A stretch of 64,000 bases of DNA from Bradyrhizobium forestalis (GTDB taxonomy: Bacteria; Pseudomonadota; Alphaproteobacteria; Rhizobiales; Xanthobacteraceae). Made by a program: the position numbers and the translations under genes. The DNA is taken from the NCBI RefSeq assembly GCF_002795245.1, contig NZ_PGVG01000013.1:62001-126000 (forward strand), read 5' to 3'. This document shows, piece by piece, positions 17,827-27,254 of the stretch. Numbering within the stretch: position 1 is the first letter of the stretch; each line of letters begins with the position of its first letter. The notes beneath the pieces are model-generated. The model was not told the origin of the DNA and made no database searches. It was given only the letters and a program-made list of their open reading frames with translations.

Positions 17827-19101
17827 CTACTTCTTGCTGTAGCTGATGCGATAGATCGCGCCGGCCCAATCGTCGGCAACGAGGATCGATCCATCCTTGG
17901 CGAGAATGATGTCGGCGGGACGGCCGAGATAGCCCTGGTCGCCCTCGAGCCAGCCGGAGGCGAAGATCTCCTGCTTGGGATTCTTGCCGTCGGGCCCGAC
18001 GATCACGCGGACGATGCGCGCGCCCTGATATTTGTGCCTGTTCCACGAGCCGTGCTCGGCGATCAGGATGTTGTTCTTGTAGTCGGCGGGGAATTGGTCG
18101 CCGGTATAGAACTTCATGCCGAGCGGAGCGACATGCGCGCCGAGCTTCACCACCGGCGGAGTGAACTCCGAGCACTTGTGACCCATCGCGAACTTCGGAT
18201 CGGGCAGGTCGCCCTGATGGCAATAAGGATAGCCGAAATGCTCGCCGATCTTGCTGATCATGTTCAGCTTGTCCGAGGGCAGATCGTCGCTGACCCAGTC
18301 GCGGGCATTCTCGGTGAACCAGAGCTTGCCGGTGCGCGGATCGACGTCGCCGCCGACCGAGTTGCGGACACCGAGCGCCCAGATTTCGGCGTTGCCGGTC
18401 TTGGGATCGACGCGCCGGATCTGCGAGACGCTGGTCGGCGGGAGGCCGATATTGAAGGGCGGTCCGAACGGAATGTAGAACCAGCCGTCCTTGTCGACCG
18501 CGATGTACTTCCAGCCATGCGCGGCATAGGACGGCATGTCGTCATAGACAACCTTGCCCTGGCCGAGCTTGTCCAGATTGGCTTCGGCGTTGTCGTAGCG
18601 GATCAGCTTGTCGACGGCGATGACGTAGAGCGCGCCGTCCTTGAAGGCGAGACCGGTGGGCATGTTCAGGCCCTTGAGGACGGTCTTGACCTCCTTCTTT
18701 CCGTTGTTGTCCTTGATGGCATAGACGTTGCCGAGGCCGAACGAGCCGACGAACAGCGTGCCCTGGTCGCCCCAGGCCATCTGCCGCGCGGCCAGCACGC
18801 CCGAGGCGTAGACCTCGATCTTGAAGCCCGGCGGCAGCTTGACCTTCTTGATGATGTTGGCGAGCTCGGAATCGGAGGCGCCGGTCGGCGGACCCGAGGG
18901 CGGCGCAAGGCCCTTCTGCGCCTCGGTCTCGTCGCCGAGGAACCAGTCGTCCGGCGGATGGGTCCAGAACTCCTTGGTGCCGGATTCGTATTTCTTCAGC
19001 GTCCTGTTCTTGTCCTGCTGTTGCGCATTGCCCGCGCTGGTCCCCGCGAGAAGGGCAATCGCTGCAAGCGCCAACACGGATCGATGGAACATCGATGTCA
19101 T
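17827..19101 (-). CDS. PQQ-dependent sugar dehydrogenase family protein (sorbosone dehydrogenase-like)
   Basis: Periplasmic six-bladed beta-propeller protein of 424 aa with a signal peptide (FHRSVLALAAIALLAGTSAG). It matches the glucose/sorbosone dehydrogenase family: PPGFKIEVYASGV starts the propeller, DGALYVI and RIVRVIVGPDG are blade repeats, and GYLGRPADIILAKDGSIL precedes a C-terminal RISY. Members oxidise sugars with PQQ and a c-type cytochrome acceptor, and the dihaem cytochrome gene directly downstream fits. The substrate is unknown. A few family members lack PQQ, and I cannot verify all cofactor residues. Confidence 0.88.
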   Translation of the reverse strand: MTSMFHRSVLALAAIALLAGTSAGNAQQQDKNRTLKKYESGTKEFWTHPPDDWFLGDETEAQKGLAPPSGPPTGASDSELANIIKKVKLPPGFKIEVYASGVLAARQMAWGDQGTLFVGSFGLGNVYAIKDNNGKKEVKTVLKGLNMPTGLAFKDGALYVIAVDKLIRYDNAEANLDKLGQGKVVYDDMPSYAAHGWKYIAVDKDGWFYIPFGPPFNIGLPPTSVSQIRRVDPKTGNAEIWALGVRNSVGGDVDPRTGKLWFTENARDWVSDDLPSDKLNMISKIGEHFGYPYCHQGDLPDPKFAMGHKCSEFTPPVVKLGAHVAPLGMKFYTGDQFPADYKNNILIAEHGSWNRHKYQGARIVRVIVGPDGKNPKQEIFASGWLEGDQGYLGRPADIILAKDGSILVADDWAGAIYRISYSKK

Positions 19102-19482
19102 CGCGTCACTCCCCTAAGGCAGCCGTCAGGGCTGCGCGTTATTTTGTTTTGCTAGTCGAGAGGCGAAGTTTTGAGTCCGTCGGGACGACAGACGCAAAAA
19201 GGTTAGCATATCTGCGAGCCCTGAGAAGCGCGCCGGGTTCAGCGCGGCTGTGCGCCAAAAAATCGAGACGGAATGCCGATGAAGGGCGAACGCCGCGACG
19301 ACAACGCCCTCGCTGCAGCGCGGAATCAAATGGGCGCGCGGATCGCTTCCGGGCGGCACGAGGGGTGGCTCATACAAAAACGCGAAAACAACCCCATGCA
19401 CAGTAGAACGGCCCAGACTGGTCCGCTCCCGGTGACACCGGGCAGACATTTGAAGTGTCGAGCAAAATGGCAGTCGCGGCGC
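19102..19482. other. Gene-free stretch of about 380 bp
   Basis: No convincing gene on either strand. It holds the upstream region of the sugar dehydrogenase gene at its left end and one copy of a 26-bp repeat at 19381-19406. Confidence 0.5.
19381..19406. repeat. 26-bp exact repeat, copy 1
   Basis: A 26-bp sequence beginning CGCGAAAACAACCCC and ending CACAGTAG is present identically and in the same orientation at 59627-59652, over 40 kb away. The sequence outside the 26 bp differs. Confidence 0.8.
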
Positions 19483-20469
19483 TTACGGGGCGACGGGGTA
19501 GGGCCCATCGTCGAACACCGTGTCATGATAGCCTTTCGACCCGATCTCGCGCGCCAGTGTGCTGCGGAAATCGCGGTCATCTCGCAGGCTGCGCAGCACA
19601 TGTGCGAAGTCGAATTCCGGCCGCCAGCCCAGCTCGCGCCGCGCGCGCGCGTTGACATAGACGCGATCGATCGCGGGGAAGAGCCGCCAGCCGCGCGCCG
19701 TATAGAGCTGCGCGCACTCCGGATAGAGCTCGCGCACGACGCTCGCCGCATCGCGCGCGAGCGCGGCGAGATGGCGTTGCGCGAACGGGCTTGTGGCCGA
19801 CACGATATAGCGGGCGAACCCGATTTTTGGCGCGCGCTCGACGGCAAGCAGATGGGCGCTCACCGCGTCCGCGATATCCAGCCGGCGATAGAGCAGCTCG
19901 TTGGCCTGCGCGTTGTCCAGCGCGTAAGCCGACCGCATCGCCGGATCATCGTCGTCCTCCGGAAAGAAGCGCGAGGTCCGCAGGATGACGACCGGCAGGG
20001 CATGCTCGCGAAAGAACAGCTCGCAGAGATTCTCGGCCATCAGCTTGGTCGTGCCGTAGATGTTCTTCGGCACCGGCGGCAGATCCTCGGTGACCCACAC
20101 CGCCGCCTGTCCCGCGTCGGGGCGCAGCTGCGAGCCGAACGCGCTGGTGGTGCTGGTGAAGACGAAGCTCTTCACGCCGGCGGAGGCGGCCGCCTCGAGC
20201 AGATTGAGCGTGCCGGTGACGTTGGTGTCGACGAAGTCCTGCTTTGAGTGGGTCGCCACATGCGGCTTGTGCAGCGTCGCGGTGTGGATGACGGCGGTGA
20301 CGCCGTCCATCTGCTCCCGCACGAAATCCGGATCGACGATCGAGCCGACGGCATCGGTGAAGGGCGAAGCCTTCAGATCGATCCCGCGCACGGCCGAACC
20401 GCGCCCACGGAGTGTCCGCAGAATGGCCTCCCCGAGGTGGCCTGCGCTGCCGGTGACCAGAATTGTCAT
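19483..20469 (-). CDS. NAD-dependent epimerase/dehydratase family protein (extended SDR)
   Basis: Short-chain dehydrogenase/reductase of the extended type, 328 aa. The N-terminal motif VTGSAGHLGE binds NAD(P); the catalytic Ser is in the FTSTTSAFG region and the YxxxK pair in YGTTK. Such enzymes act on nucleotide sugars or related substrates. There are no sugar-nucleotide genes nearby, so the substrate is open. The ATG at 20469 (MTILVTG) is chosen because the Rossmann motif begins two residues later; upstream sequence is not family-like. Confidence 0.88.
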   Translation of the reverse strand: MTILVTGSAGHLGEAILRTLRGRGSAVRGIDLKASPFTDAVGSIVDPDFVREQMDGVTAVIHTATLHKPHVATHSKQDFVDTNVTGTLNLLEAAASAGVKSFVFTSTTSAFGSQLRPDAGQAAVWVTEDLPPVPKNIYGTTKLMAENLCELFFREHALPVVILRTSRFFPEDDDDPAMRSAYALDNAQANELLYRRLDIADAVSAHLLAVERAPKIGFARYIVSATSPFAQRHLAALARDAASVVRELYPECAQLYTARGWRLFPAIDRVYVNARARRELGWRPEFDFAHVLRSLRDDRDFRSTLAREIGSKGYHDTVFDDGPYPVAP

Positions 20470-20545
20470 GTGAGATCCAATAGAGCCGCCAGCGGCGTGG
20501 AAAACCACGGCCCGACCCGGTTTGGCTGGATGCTCTGGGAAAAAT

Positions 20546-20620
<75 letters not shown>

Positions 20621-20893
20621 ATCCTGTGTCGGTCGCGTGACGCGCCGGCAACGGCTGTCGTATGCCAAAAGCGGGAGGGGAATGCAACAGCTACCGGCGG
20701 CATAGATTCGCAATCTGAGGCCCCATATGGCCCCTGAATGCGACGAAATCGCCCGAAAGGGACCCGGAACCGGCGAATCGGGTCGCCTGGATTGAAATTC
20801 GGCCGTCCCGGCCCAATTTAGGAGCCGACAAACAAGCATATGATGTGGCGGCGTGCTAAAGAGCCGCCATTCCAGACATGACGAGGGAATCCC

Positions 20894-21817
20894 GTGACGA
20901 TCATCGACCAGGGTAACGGAGCGGCGGGCCCGGCTGCGGCCGACCTGATCAAGGACACCACCACCCAGACCTTCGTGAAGGACGTCATCGAGGAATCGAA
21001 GCGCCAGCCGGTGCTGATCGATTTCTGGGCGGAGTGGTGCGGCCCCTGCAAGCAGCTCACCCCGGTCCTGGAAAAGGCGGTCAAGGCGGCCAAGGGCAAG
21101 GTCAAGCTGGTCAAGATGAACATCGACCAGCACCCGGCGATCCCGGGCCAGATGGGCATCCAGTCGATCCCGGCGGTCATCGCCTTCGTCAACGGCCAGC
21201 CGGCCGACGGCTTCATGGGCGCCGTGCCCGAGAGCCAGCTCAACGCCTTCATCGAAAAGCTGACCAAGGGCGTCACCGCGCCGGGCGAGGTCAACGTCGC
21301 CGAGATCGTGCAGGAGGCCGAAACGGTGCTCGCCGAGGGCGACACGGCGGCGGCGGCGCAGATCTATGCCGAGGCGCTCCAGCACGATTCGACCAATATC
21401 GCGGCGCTTGCGGGCCTTGCGAAGTGCTACGCTGTCTCCGGCGCGATGGAGCAGGCCAAGCAGACGCTGGCCATGGTGCCGGAATCCAAGCGCAACGACC
21501 CGGCCGTGAAGGCCGTGCAGACCGCAATCGATCTCGCCGAGCAGGCGAAATCGCTTGGCCCGATTACCGAGCTGGAACAGAAAGTCGCCGCAAACCCGCT
21601 CGATCATCAGGCCCGCTTCGACCTCGCCACCGCGCTCAACGCGCAAGGCAATCGCGCGGCGGCGACCGAGCAGCTGCTCGAGCTCGTCAAGCGCGACCGC
21701 AAATGGAACGACGACGGCGCCCGCAAGCAGCTGGTGCAGTTCTTCGAGGCCTGGGGCGGCACGGATGATGCGACCGTCGAGGGACGCAAGCGTTTGTCGA
21801 CGATCCTGTTTTCGTAA
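20894..21817 (+). CDS. cnoX: Thioredoxin-domain / TPR co-chaperone (CnoX/YbbN-like)
   Basis: Protein of 307 aa with an N-terminal thioredoxin domain (active site WCGPC at residues 48-52, cis-Pro in SIPAVIAF) and a C-terminal helical part built of TPR-like repeats (for example NIAALAGLAKCYAVSGAMEQAK). This layout is that of CnoX (YbbN), a chaperedoxin that protects proteins under oxidative stress and hands them to GroEL or DnaK. Unlike E. coli YbbN, both cysteines of CxxC are present, so redox activity is likely. The start is a GTG at 20894 with GAGGGA upstream. It is followed by a Lon-N gene, a common pairing in Rhizobiales. Confidence 0.92.
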   Translation: MTIIDQGNGAAGPAAADLIKDTTTQTFVKDVIEESKRQPVLIDFWAEWCGPCKQLTPVLEKAVKAAKGKVKLVKMNIDQHPAIPGQMGIQSIPAVIAFVNGQPADGFMGAVPESQLNAFIEKLTKGVTAPGEVNVAEIVQEAETVLAEGDTAAAAQIYAEALQHDSTNIAALAGLAKCYAVSGAMEQAKQTLAMVPESKRNDPAVKAVQTAIDLAEQAKSLGPITELEQKVAANPLDHQARFDLATALNAQGNRAAATEQLLELVKRDRKWNDDGARKQLVQFFEAWGGTDDATVEGRKRLSTILFS

Positions 21818-21830
21818 GGCCCTCTTTTGA

Positions 21831-21880
21831 GCATGATCTGTTCGGAAAACCGCTCCACACTTTTCCGGATCATGCGCTAG
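21831..21880. repeat. GCATGATC-type hairpin between cnoX and Lon-N gene
   Basis: GCATGATCTGTTCGGAAAA pairs with TTTTCCGGATCATGC around a short loop with CCGCTCCACA. The two genes on either side run in the same direction, so the hairpin lies inside a probable operon. It resembles a palindrome widespread in Bradyrhizobiaceae. Confidence 0.75.
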
Positions 21881-21901
21881 CAACGCCAGGGGACCGGGTA
21901 G

Positions 21902-22579
21902 ATGCCGATCAACATCGAATATCGCGGGCCCGCCGACCTTCCGGAGATCATCCCGGTATTTCCGCTGCCGGGCGCGCTGCTGCTGCCCCGCGGCCAGATG
22001 CCGCTCAACATCTTCGAGCCGCGCTACCTCGCGATGGTCGACGATTCCTTCCGCGACGGCCATCGCCTGATCGGCATGATCCAGCCGGACGTGGCGCACT
22101 CGCCGAAGGATTCCGACAAGCCGGCACTGTTCCGCGTCGGCTGCGTCGGCCGCATCACCCAGCTCGCCGAATCCGGCGACGGCCGCTACATCCTCGAGCT
22201 CACCGGCGTTTCGCGCTTCAAGGTGGTCGAGGAGCTCGAGGTGCTCACCGCCTATCGGCAGTGCAAGGTGGACTTCTTCACTTTCGTCGACGACTTCACC
22301 GCGCGCATGGGCGAGGAGGAGGTCGATCGCGAGGCGCTGCTGGCGGTGCTGGCCGACTTCCTGAAGGCCAACAATCTCAAGGTCGACTGGGAAGGCGTCG
22401 AGAGCGCGCCCAATGAGGCGCTGGTCAACGCGCTGGCGATGATGTCGCCCTATGGCCCCGCGGAGAAGCAGGCGATGCTGGAGGCGCCGGACCTGAAGAC
22501 CCGCGCCGAGATCCTGATCGCGGTCACCGAGATGGACCTCGCCAAGAAGCGCACCAGCGGCGATCCGCCGCTGCAGTGA
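21902..22579 (+). CDS. Lon N-terminal (LON substrate-binding) domain protein
   Basis: Protein of 225 aa consisting only of the N-terminal substrate-binding domain of Lon protease, without the AAA+ and protease domains. The domain opens with IIPVFPLPGALLLPRGQMPLNIFEPRYL, split here around the LPG and FEPRY motifs that define the family. The role of stand-alone LON proteins is not established; binding of misfolded proteins is an inference. The adjacent cnoX gene supports a link to protein quality control. It ends 12 bp from the convergent GGDEF/EAL gene. Confidence 0.9.
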   Translation: MPINIEYRGPADLPEIIPVFPLPGALLLPRGQMPLNIFEPRYLAMVDDSFRDGHRLIGMIQPDVAHSPKDSDKPALFRVGCVGRITQLAESGDGRYILELTGVSRFKVVEELEVLTAYRQCKVDFFTFVDDFTARMGEEEVDREALLAVLADFLKANNLKVDWEGVESAPNEALVNALAMMSPYGPAEKQAMLEAPDLKTRAEILIAVTEMDLAKKRTSGDPPLQ

Positions 22580-22591
22580 GGGTCTGAAGGC

Positions 22592-25105
22592 TCACGCGGC
22601 GCGGATGGCTGCCTCGTCCCGCCGCAGCATTCTGGCGATGTCGGATGCAGGCATCGGCCGACTGAAATAATAGCCCTGCGTTTCGACGCACCCCTCCTCA
22701 CGAAGGATGTCGAGCTGCTCCTCGGTTTCGACGCCTTCGGCGGTCGTCGTCTTGCCGAGGCTGACTGCGAAACGAACCACTGCGCGCGCGAGATGGCGCG
22801 CCTCGGCCCGTGTGCTGGAGAGTTCGTCGACGAAACTGCGGTCGATCTTGACCTTGTCGAACGGGAATCTCTGCAGAAAGCTCAGCGAGGAATAGCCAGT
22901 GCCGAAATCGTCCAGGGCGATACGCACGCCGAGCTCGCGCAGCTGAGCGAGCACCGCAAAGACGGCTTCGCTGTCATGCATGATCACCGTCTCCGTGACC
23001 TCGAGCTCGAGCCTGTGCGGCGCGACTCCTGAACTCGCCAGCGCGCCGACGATGACCGGAACGAGCTCCTTGCTCCTGAATTGGGCGGGAGACAGGTTGA
23101 CCGCGATCCTGACAGATGCCGGCCATGTGGCAGCTTCCGCGCAGGCGGTCCTCAAGACCCACTCTCCCAGCGGCACGATCAAGCCGGTCTCCTCCGCAAG
23201 CGGGATGAATTCGCCCGGCGAAACCAGGCCTCGCTGCGGGTGATGCCAGCGCAGCAAGGCCTCGAAGCCACAGGTCTCGCCGGTCGCAGCGCTGACGAAC
23301 GGCTGGTAGTGAAGCTCGAACTGGCGGCCGGCAAGCGCATCCCGCATCTCGCGCTCCAGGTTGCGTCGCGCATGCATGAGCTCGTCAAGCTGCGGCTCGA
23401 AGAAGCGGAATGCACCACGCCCACCGCTCTTGGCCGAGTAGAGCGCGAGATCCGCGCTCTTCAGGATCACGTCGGAATCATTGCCGTCGCGCGGTGCGAT
23501 GGCAATGCCGATGCTGGTGCCCACCGCGACCCGGTGATCGCCGAGATCGAAGGGTTCGCAGAGCGCCTTTCTGATGTTATCGGCCAGGGCAGCGGCCTCC
23601 ACGGCCGGGTTGGTCACGTAATCGATCACGGCGAACTCGTCGCCGCCCAGTCGGGCAATCAATGCGGTTTCCGTGACGCATTCGCGCAGACGCGCGGCGA
23701 CGGCGCGCAGCAGGGCGTCGCCCGCCGGATGTCCAAGCGTGTCGTTGACTTCCTTGAAGCGATCGAGGTCGAGCACGAGCACGGCCAGATCGAGGCCGCC
23801 GTTGCGCGTCACCGCAATCGCATGCTCCATCCGTTCCCGGAGCAGCACGCGATTTGGCAGATCGGTCAGCGCGTCGTGTTGTGCCATATGGGTGATCTTG
23901 GCCTCGGACCGGCGTTGCTCGGTGACATCGAGATGCGTGGCCACCCATCCGCCACCGGCCATTGGCTGTCGCGTCACGCAGATCAGCCTCCCATCCGCAA
24001 GCTCGTCGATCCTGCTCGAGACTGCATCGAACGGCAAGGCCGCCAGTTTCGAGATGAATCGTTCGGCAGCACCCTCGCTGGAATCGCCCTTGAGAATGCC
24101 TTTCGCGATACGGTGCCTGATGATGTCGGTGTGCGACGTCCCCGTCCGCAGCAGCTCCGGCGGCAGCTGATAGAGTCGGGCATAACGCTCGTTGCAGACG
24201 ACGAGCCGTCTATCGGCATCGAACATGCAGAGGCCTTCGACCATGTAGTTGATGGCCGTGTCCAGCCTGAGCTTCTGTTCCCGCAGTTCGTTCTGCGAGC
24301 CTTCGAGTTGCTGCCGGGCGACCGAAAGCTGGCTGATGATCTCTTCGAACTTGGCGGTTCTGGTTGCCAGACGACGATCGGCCAGCACGCCGATCAAGCT
24401 CATTCCCAGCACGGACAAGGCCACACCGGCGATAGCGAGCGCGAGGAAGGCCGAAGAAAGCGAGAGGGTATCGGTCGCGAGCGTGGGATCTGGCGTGATC
24501 TGCACCGCACCCATGGCCGTGAAGTGATGCGACACGATGGCCAGCGTCAGCAGGACTGCAGCTGCGAGCGTGCCCCGATAGCCCTGATGGGTGAGCGCAA
24601 CTGCCAGCGCGGCGTAGCCGAGACACATGCCCAAGATGATCGAGACGAGCACGAGATCCATGGACCAGGAGACTCGACCCGGCACTTCAAGGGCCCACAT
24701 CCCCAGATAGTGCATGCTGGCAATGCCGCCGCCGATGATGACGCCCCCTGCCGCCGCGCGCCACCGGCCGGAGGTGCCGACAGCAACACCGAAACCGACC
24801 GAGGTCAGGAGCATTGCCGCGGCAAGAGAAGACGCCGTCAGCACGATGCCATAGCCCGTCGTGACGCCAGGCTCGTAGGCGAGCATCGCGACGAAATGTG
24901 TCGCCCAGATTCCGTATCCGATGGCCGCGCCGGCAATGGTGATCCAGATCCACCGCGTTCTCGCGCGCGTCGCGATCGCACGATGAAAGATGCTGACGGC
25001 GACAATGCTGGCAACGAAGCAGACCAGGCAAGCGAGCACCACGAGCCGCCAATCGTGCTCGACCGCAAGGCAGGAGAAAACGCGGAACATCCAATTTCGC
25101 TCCAT
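22592..25105 (-). CDS. MHYT-PAS-GGDEF-EAL c-di-GMP signalling protein
   Basis: Membrane protein of 837 aa. Seven predicted helices form an MHYT sensor (about residues 10-245), with repeated His-Met motifs such as THFVAML, SMHYLGM and HHFTAMGA that are thought to bind copper. A coiled-coil and PAS region follows (about 250-400), then GGDEF (motif RLGGDEF near 487) and EAL (EALLRW near 615). EAL residues for catalysis look complete (NLSPAQF, ELEVTET, DDFGTGYSS, EGVET), so phosphodiesterase activity is likely. GGDEF is canonical but has no RxxD inhibitory site at the expected place. The ATG at 25105 is preferred over a TTG at 25111. Confidence 0.93.
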   Translation of the reverse strand: MERNWMFRVFSCLAVEHDWRLVVLACLVCFVASIVAVSIFHRAIATRARTRWIWITIAGAAIGYGIWATHFVAMLAYEPGVTTGYGIVLTASSLAAAMLLTSVGFGVAVGTSGRWRAAAGGVIIGGGIASMHYLGMWALEVPGRVSWSMDLVLVSIILGMCLGYAALAVALTHQGYRGTLAAAVLLTLAIVSHHFTAMGAVQITPDPTLATDTLSLSSAFLALAIAGVALSVLGMSLIGVLADRRLATRTAKFEEIISQLSVARQQLEGSQNELREQKLRLDTAINYMVEGLCMFDADRRLVVCNERYARLYQLPPELLRTGTSHTDIIRHRIAKGILKGDSSEGAAERFISKLAALPFDAVSSRIDELADGRLICVTRQPMAGGGWVATHLDVTEQRRSEAKITHMAQHDALTDLPNRVLLRERMEHAIAVTRNGGLDLAVLVLDLDRFKEVNDTLGHPAGDALLRAVAARLRECVTETALIARLGGDEFAVIDYVTNPAVEAAALADNIRKALCEPFDLGDHRVAVGTSIGIAIAPRDGNDSDVILKSADLALYSAKSGGRGAFRFFEPQLDELMHARRNLEREMRDALAGRQFELHYQPFVSAATGETCGFEALLRWHHPQRGLVSPGEFIPLAEETGLIVPLGEWVLRTACAEAATWPASVRIAVNLSPAQFRSKELVPVIVGALASSGVAPHRLELEVTETVIMHDSEAVFAVLAQLRELGVRIALDDFGTGYSSLSFLQRFPFDKVKIDRSFVDELSSTRAEARHLARAVVRFAVSLGKTTTAEGVETEEQLDILREEGCVETQGYYFSRPMPASDIARMLRRDEAAIRAA

Positions 25106-25295
25106 CGTCAATACTGTCGATGGTGGATGGGCTAAACGTGCTTCGCGTTAATTTTGTGCAACGCCTGATTGCATGCTTACCAGCGGGTAAACGTTGGCCG
25201 CACAATCTGACCTGTCGCGCATTTGCGCGTAAAACCGCCGCGTGATCGCGCCCGACCTGGGGGACACGAAAGGCGCGCAACGATCGGCAACGAAC

Positions 25296-25886
25296 TTAGA
25301 GAAGGCTGCGGATGCGCTTGCGTCCGGTGATCATCGCGCGGATCAGGTTCTCGCGCTGCAAGATTCCCATCAGCACCACGCCCGCGACGTGGAGCACGAC
25401 CAGGACGATGACGGCATCCGATGAATAGTGGTGGGCGTCTTCGACCCACCACACGCCGAAGAAGGTGACGGTGACCGACATCGCGCCGGTGATCGTCGAG
25501 ACCGCGAGCGAAACCAGCAGCGCGACCAGCATCAGCGTGCCGGCGGGGTTGAGCCCGATATAGCGGCCGGTGATGCCGCGACGCAGATTCCAGAGATAGC
25601 GAGGCGAGGCGCGAAGCCTGACGCCGACCATGCGGAAGCGCGAATAACGGCTTCCCCAGAAGCCCCAAACGAGACGAAAAGCGAGCAGCCCCAGCACCGC
25701 ATAGCCGACCACGCGGTGAAGGCCGTCATAGACGGTCGGCGTGAACCACGCGGCCAGAACGCCAGCCGCGAGAGCCCAGTGCCAAAGGCGCAGCGGGAGG
25801 TCCCAGACCGCGATCATCCGCGGAGCGGTTCGCTCAGCGGGGGTCCGGTCGGACACCCCGCGCGGGTCTGGCGCTTGCTCGATCAA
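25296..25886 (-). CDS. Cytochrome b561-type membrane cytochrome b
   Basis: Four-helix membrane protein of 196 aa with conserved histidines for haem b: WHWALAAG near the N-terminus, GLHRVVGY, and later a segment with EDAHHYSS and VVLHVAGVV. Family members pass electrons between periplasmic donors and the quinone pool. The start is uncertain: TTG at 25886 has AAGGTGG upstream, while the ATG at 25817 (MIAVWDLPLRLWHW) is closer to the family's usual N-terminus. A PepSY-domain gene lies 57 bp upstream on the same strand, so the two probably form an operon. Confidence 0.88.
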   Translation of the reverse strand: MIEQAPDPRGVSDRTPAERTAPRMIAVWDLPLRLWHWALAAGVLAAWFTPTVYDGLHRVVGYAVLGLLAFRLVWGFWGSRYSRFRMVGVRLRASPRYLWNLRRGITGRYIGLNPAGTLMLVALLVSLAVSTITGAMSVTVTFFGVWWVEDAHHYSSDAVIVLVVLHVAGVVLMGILQRENLIRAMITGRKRIRSLL

Positions 25887-25943
25887 GCGGGGACCACCTT
25901 CAAGCCTTGCTTTGCGCAGATCGCGTCGCGCGATCGACGCATT

Positions 25944-26222
25944 CTACTTGGCGATCGTATGCTTCAGGCTGAGATCTTCGGGGCTGTAGAACAGCTCGTA
26001 GAGCTTGCCTTCCTTGACGCCGTAGACCTCGTAGCACGAGCCTTCGATCTTGGAGCGCCGCACCTCATAGCCCAGCGCCTTCGCCTTGGCTTCGGCTTCG
26101 CTGGCCGGCTTCCACGACGCCTTGTCGAGCTTGGTGCAGTCCTTGAAACCGTCGGCCATAGCCGTCGATCCCGCGCCAATCCCGATCGTCAGTGCAATGG
26201 CAACAACACGAATGACCTTCAC
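25944..26222 (-). CDS. Exported PepSY-domain protein
   Basis: Small exported protein of 92 aa. A signal peptide (VKVIRVVAIALTIGIGAG, cleavage near STAMA-DGF) precedes a single PepSY domain with the typical AEAKAKALGYEVRRSKIEGSC run, shortened here, and an end YELFYSPEDL. PepSY domains often inhibit proteases or sit beside electron-transfer proteins. The GTG at 26222 is chosen because AGGAGGAG lies at ideal distance; upstream starts lack this. Operon with the cytochrome b gene is likely. Confidence 0.85.
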   Translation of the reverse strand: MKVIRVVAIALTIGIGAGSTAMADGFKDCTKLDKASWKPASEAEAKAKALGYEVRRSKIEGSCYEVYGVKEGKLYELFYSPEDLSLKHTIAK

Positions 26223-26441
26223 GAACTTCTCCTCCTCTCGTGGGCGCTGCGCGGAGCCGCGAAGCGGGACTGAAGGAAGCAAAGGTGATGGTGAAGTCAA
26301 TCCTGTACGGGGCCATTTGGATTTAGAGTTGTTCTAACGATCGCCAAAAGATCAGGGCTCTCCGCATGCAGCATGCATTCGCAGGGGAGCTGCGGCCTTA
26401 CGTCTCACGGGTCGGATGAACTGCTGATCTCGCCAGTTGCG

Positions 26442-27254
26442 CTAGGCTGCGCTTCGCATGCTTGGATAGGCGCGCTGCAGCCAGTCCGTCCAGCGGAGAC
26501 GTCCGCGTACACCCTGGCTGACGACCAAGCCCATGCCGCGCGCCTTCGCTTCGGAAAGGCCGATCGCCACGATTTTCCGGTGCAGTCTCCTTGCATCCCG
26601 GTATTGGCGAGCGAAGGCAACGAGGTCGAGTTCTTCGGGGCCGCCGATCTCCGCACGCACGCCGCGCTGCCCGTCGAACGCGCAAGTCAGAACGTGATCG
26701 GCGACATCGGACGTATCGACGGGATTGAAGGGCGTCGTCGGCACCGGCCATACCGGAAGCCAGGCGAGGCTCGAGAGCAAGCTGTCGAGCAGGTAATAAA
26801 ACGGCATCGCGCGAACGATGGACCAGGGCAGCGCTGACGCACGCACCAGCCGTTCGCCAGCGAGCTTGACCCGCGCGTAGGGCAGGGTCGCCTGATCGAG
26901 CCCGACGATCGAGACATGCAGGACGTGCCGTACGTCGGCTTCCCCGCAGAGCGACAGCAGCCGCTCCGTCCCCTCGACGTCCACGGCGGAGGGCGATCTG
27001 AAGAAGTCGATCGGACGAACGCCGCCCCGCCGCGCGATCGGCGAACAGGTCGCCGCATTGATGACCGTATCGACGTCATGCAGCGCTTCCCGCAACCCCA
27101 CGCCTGTGGCGAGATCGCCTGCGGCCCATTCGACGTCCGATCGTATGCCCGGCGATCGCGCGAATACCCGCACCCGACGTCCGTCGCGAACCAGGCGATC
27201 GACGACATCCCGGCCAAGATGACCCGTGCCTCCGGTAACGAGTGTCAGCGCCAT
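26442..27254 (-). CDS. NAD(P)H-binding SDR-family reductase (NmrA-like)
   Basis: Atypical short-chain dehydrogenase of 270 aa. The motif VTGGTGHLGRDVV at residues 5-17 binds NAD(P), and RVRVFARSP follows as the second strand. The YxxxK pair of classical SDRs appears as YARVK near 125. Similar proteins act as redox sensors or reduce small molecules; no specific substrate can be assigned. The ATG at 27254 overlaps the end of the crotonase gene by 10 bp and has GGAG six bases upstream, so it is translationally coupled to it as the third gene of the TetR-controlled operon. Confidence 0.85.
   Translation of the reverse strand: MALTLVTGGTGHLGRDVVDRLVRDGRRVRVFARSPGIRSDVEWAAGDLATGVGLREALHDVDTVINAATCSPIARRGGVRPIDFFRSPSAVDVEGTERLLSLCGEADVRHVLHVSIVGLDQATLPYARVKLAGERLVRASALPWSIVRAMPFYYLLDSLLSSLAWLPVWPVPTTPFNPVDTSDVADHVLTCAFDGQRGVRAEIGGPEELDLVAFARQYRDARRLHRKIVAIGLSEAKARGMGLVVSQGVRGRLRWTDWLQRAYPSMRSAA

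Noticed and set aside
17713..19155. Long plus-strand reading frame of about 480 codons
   Set aside because: It is opposite the sugar dehydrogenase gene, which has a signal peptide and family motifs. The antisense frame is Asp/Arg/Val-rich without any recognisable domain, a usual by-product of GC-rich codons.
23081..25135. Long plus-strand reading frame of about 684 codons
   Set aside because: Antisense of the MHYT-GGDEF-EAL gene; rich in Arg, His and Gln, no family motif.
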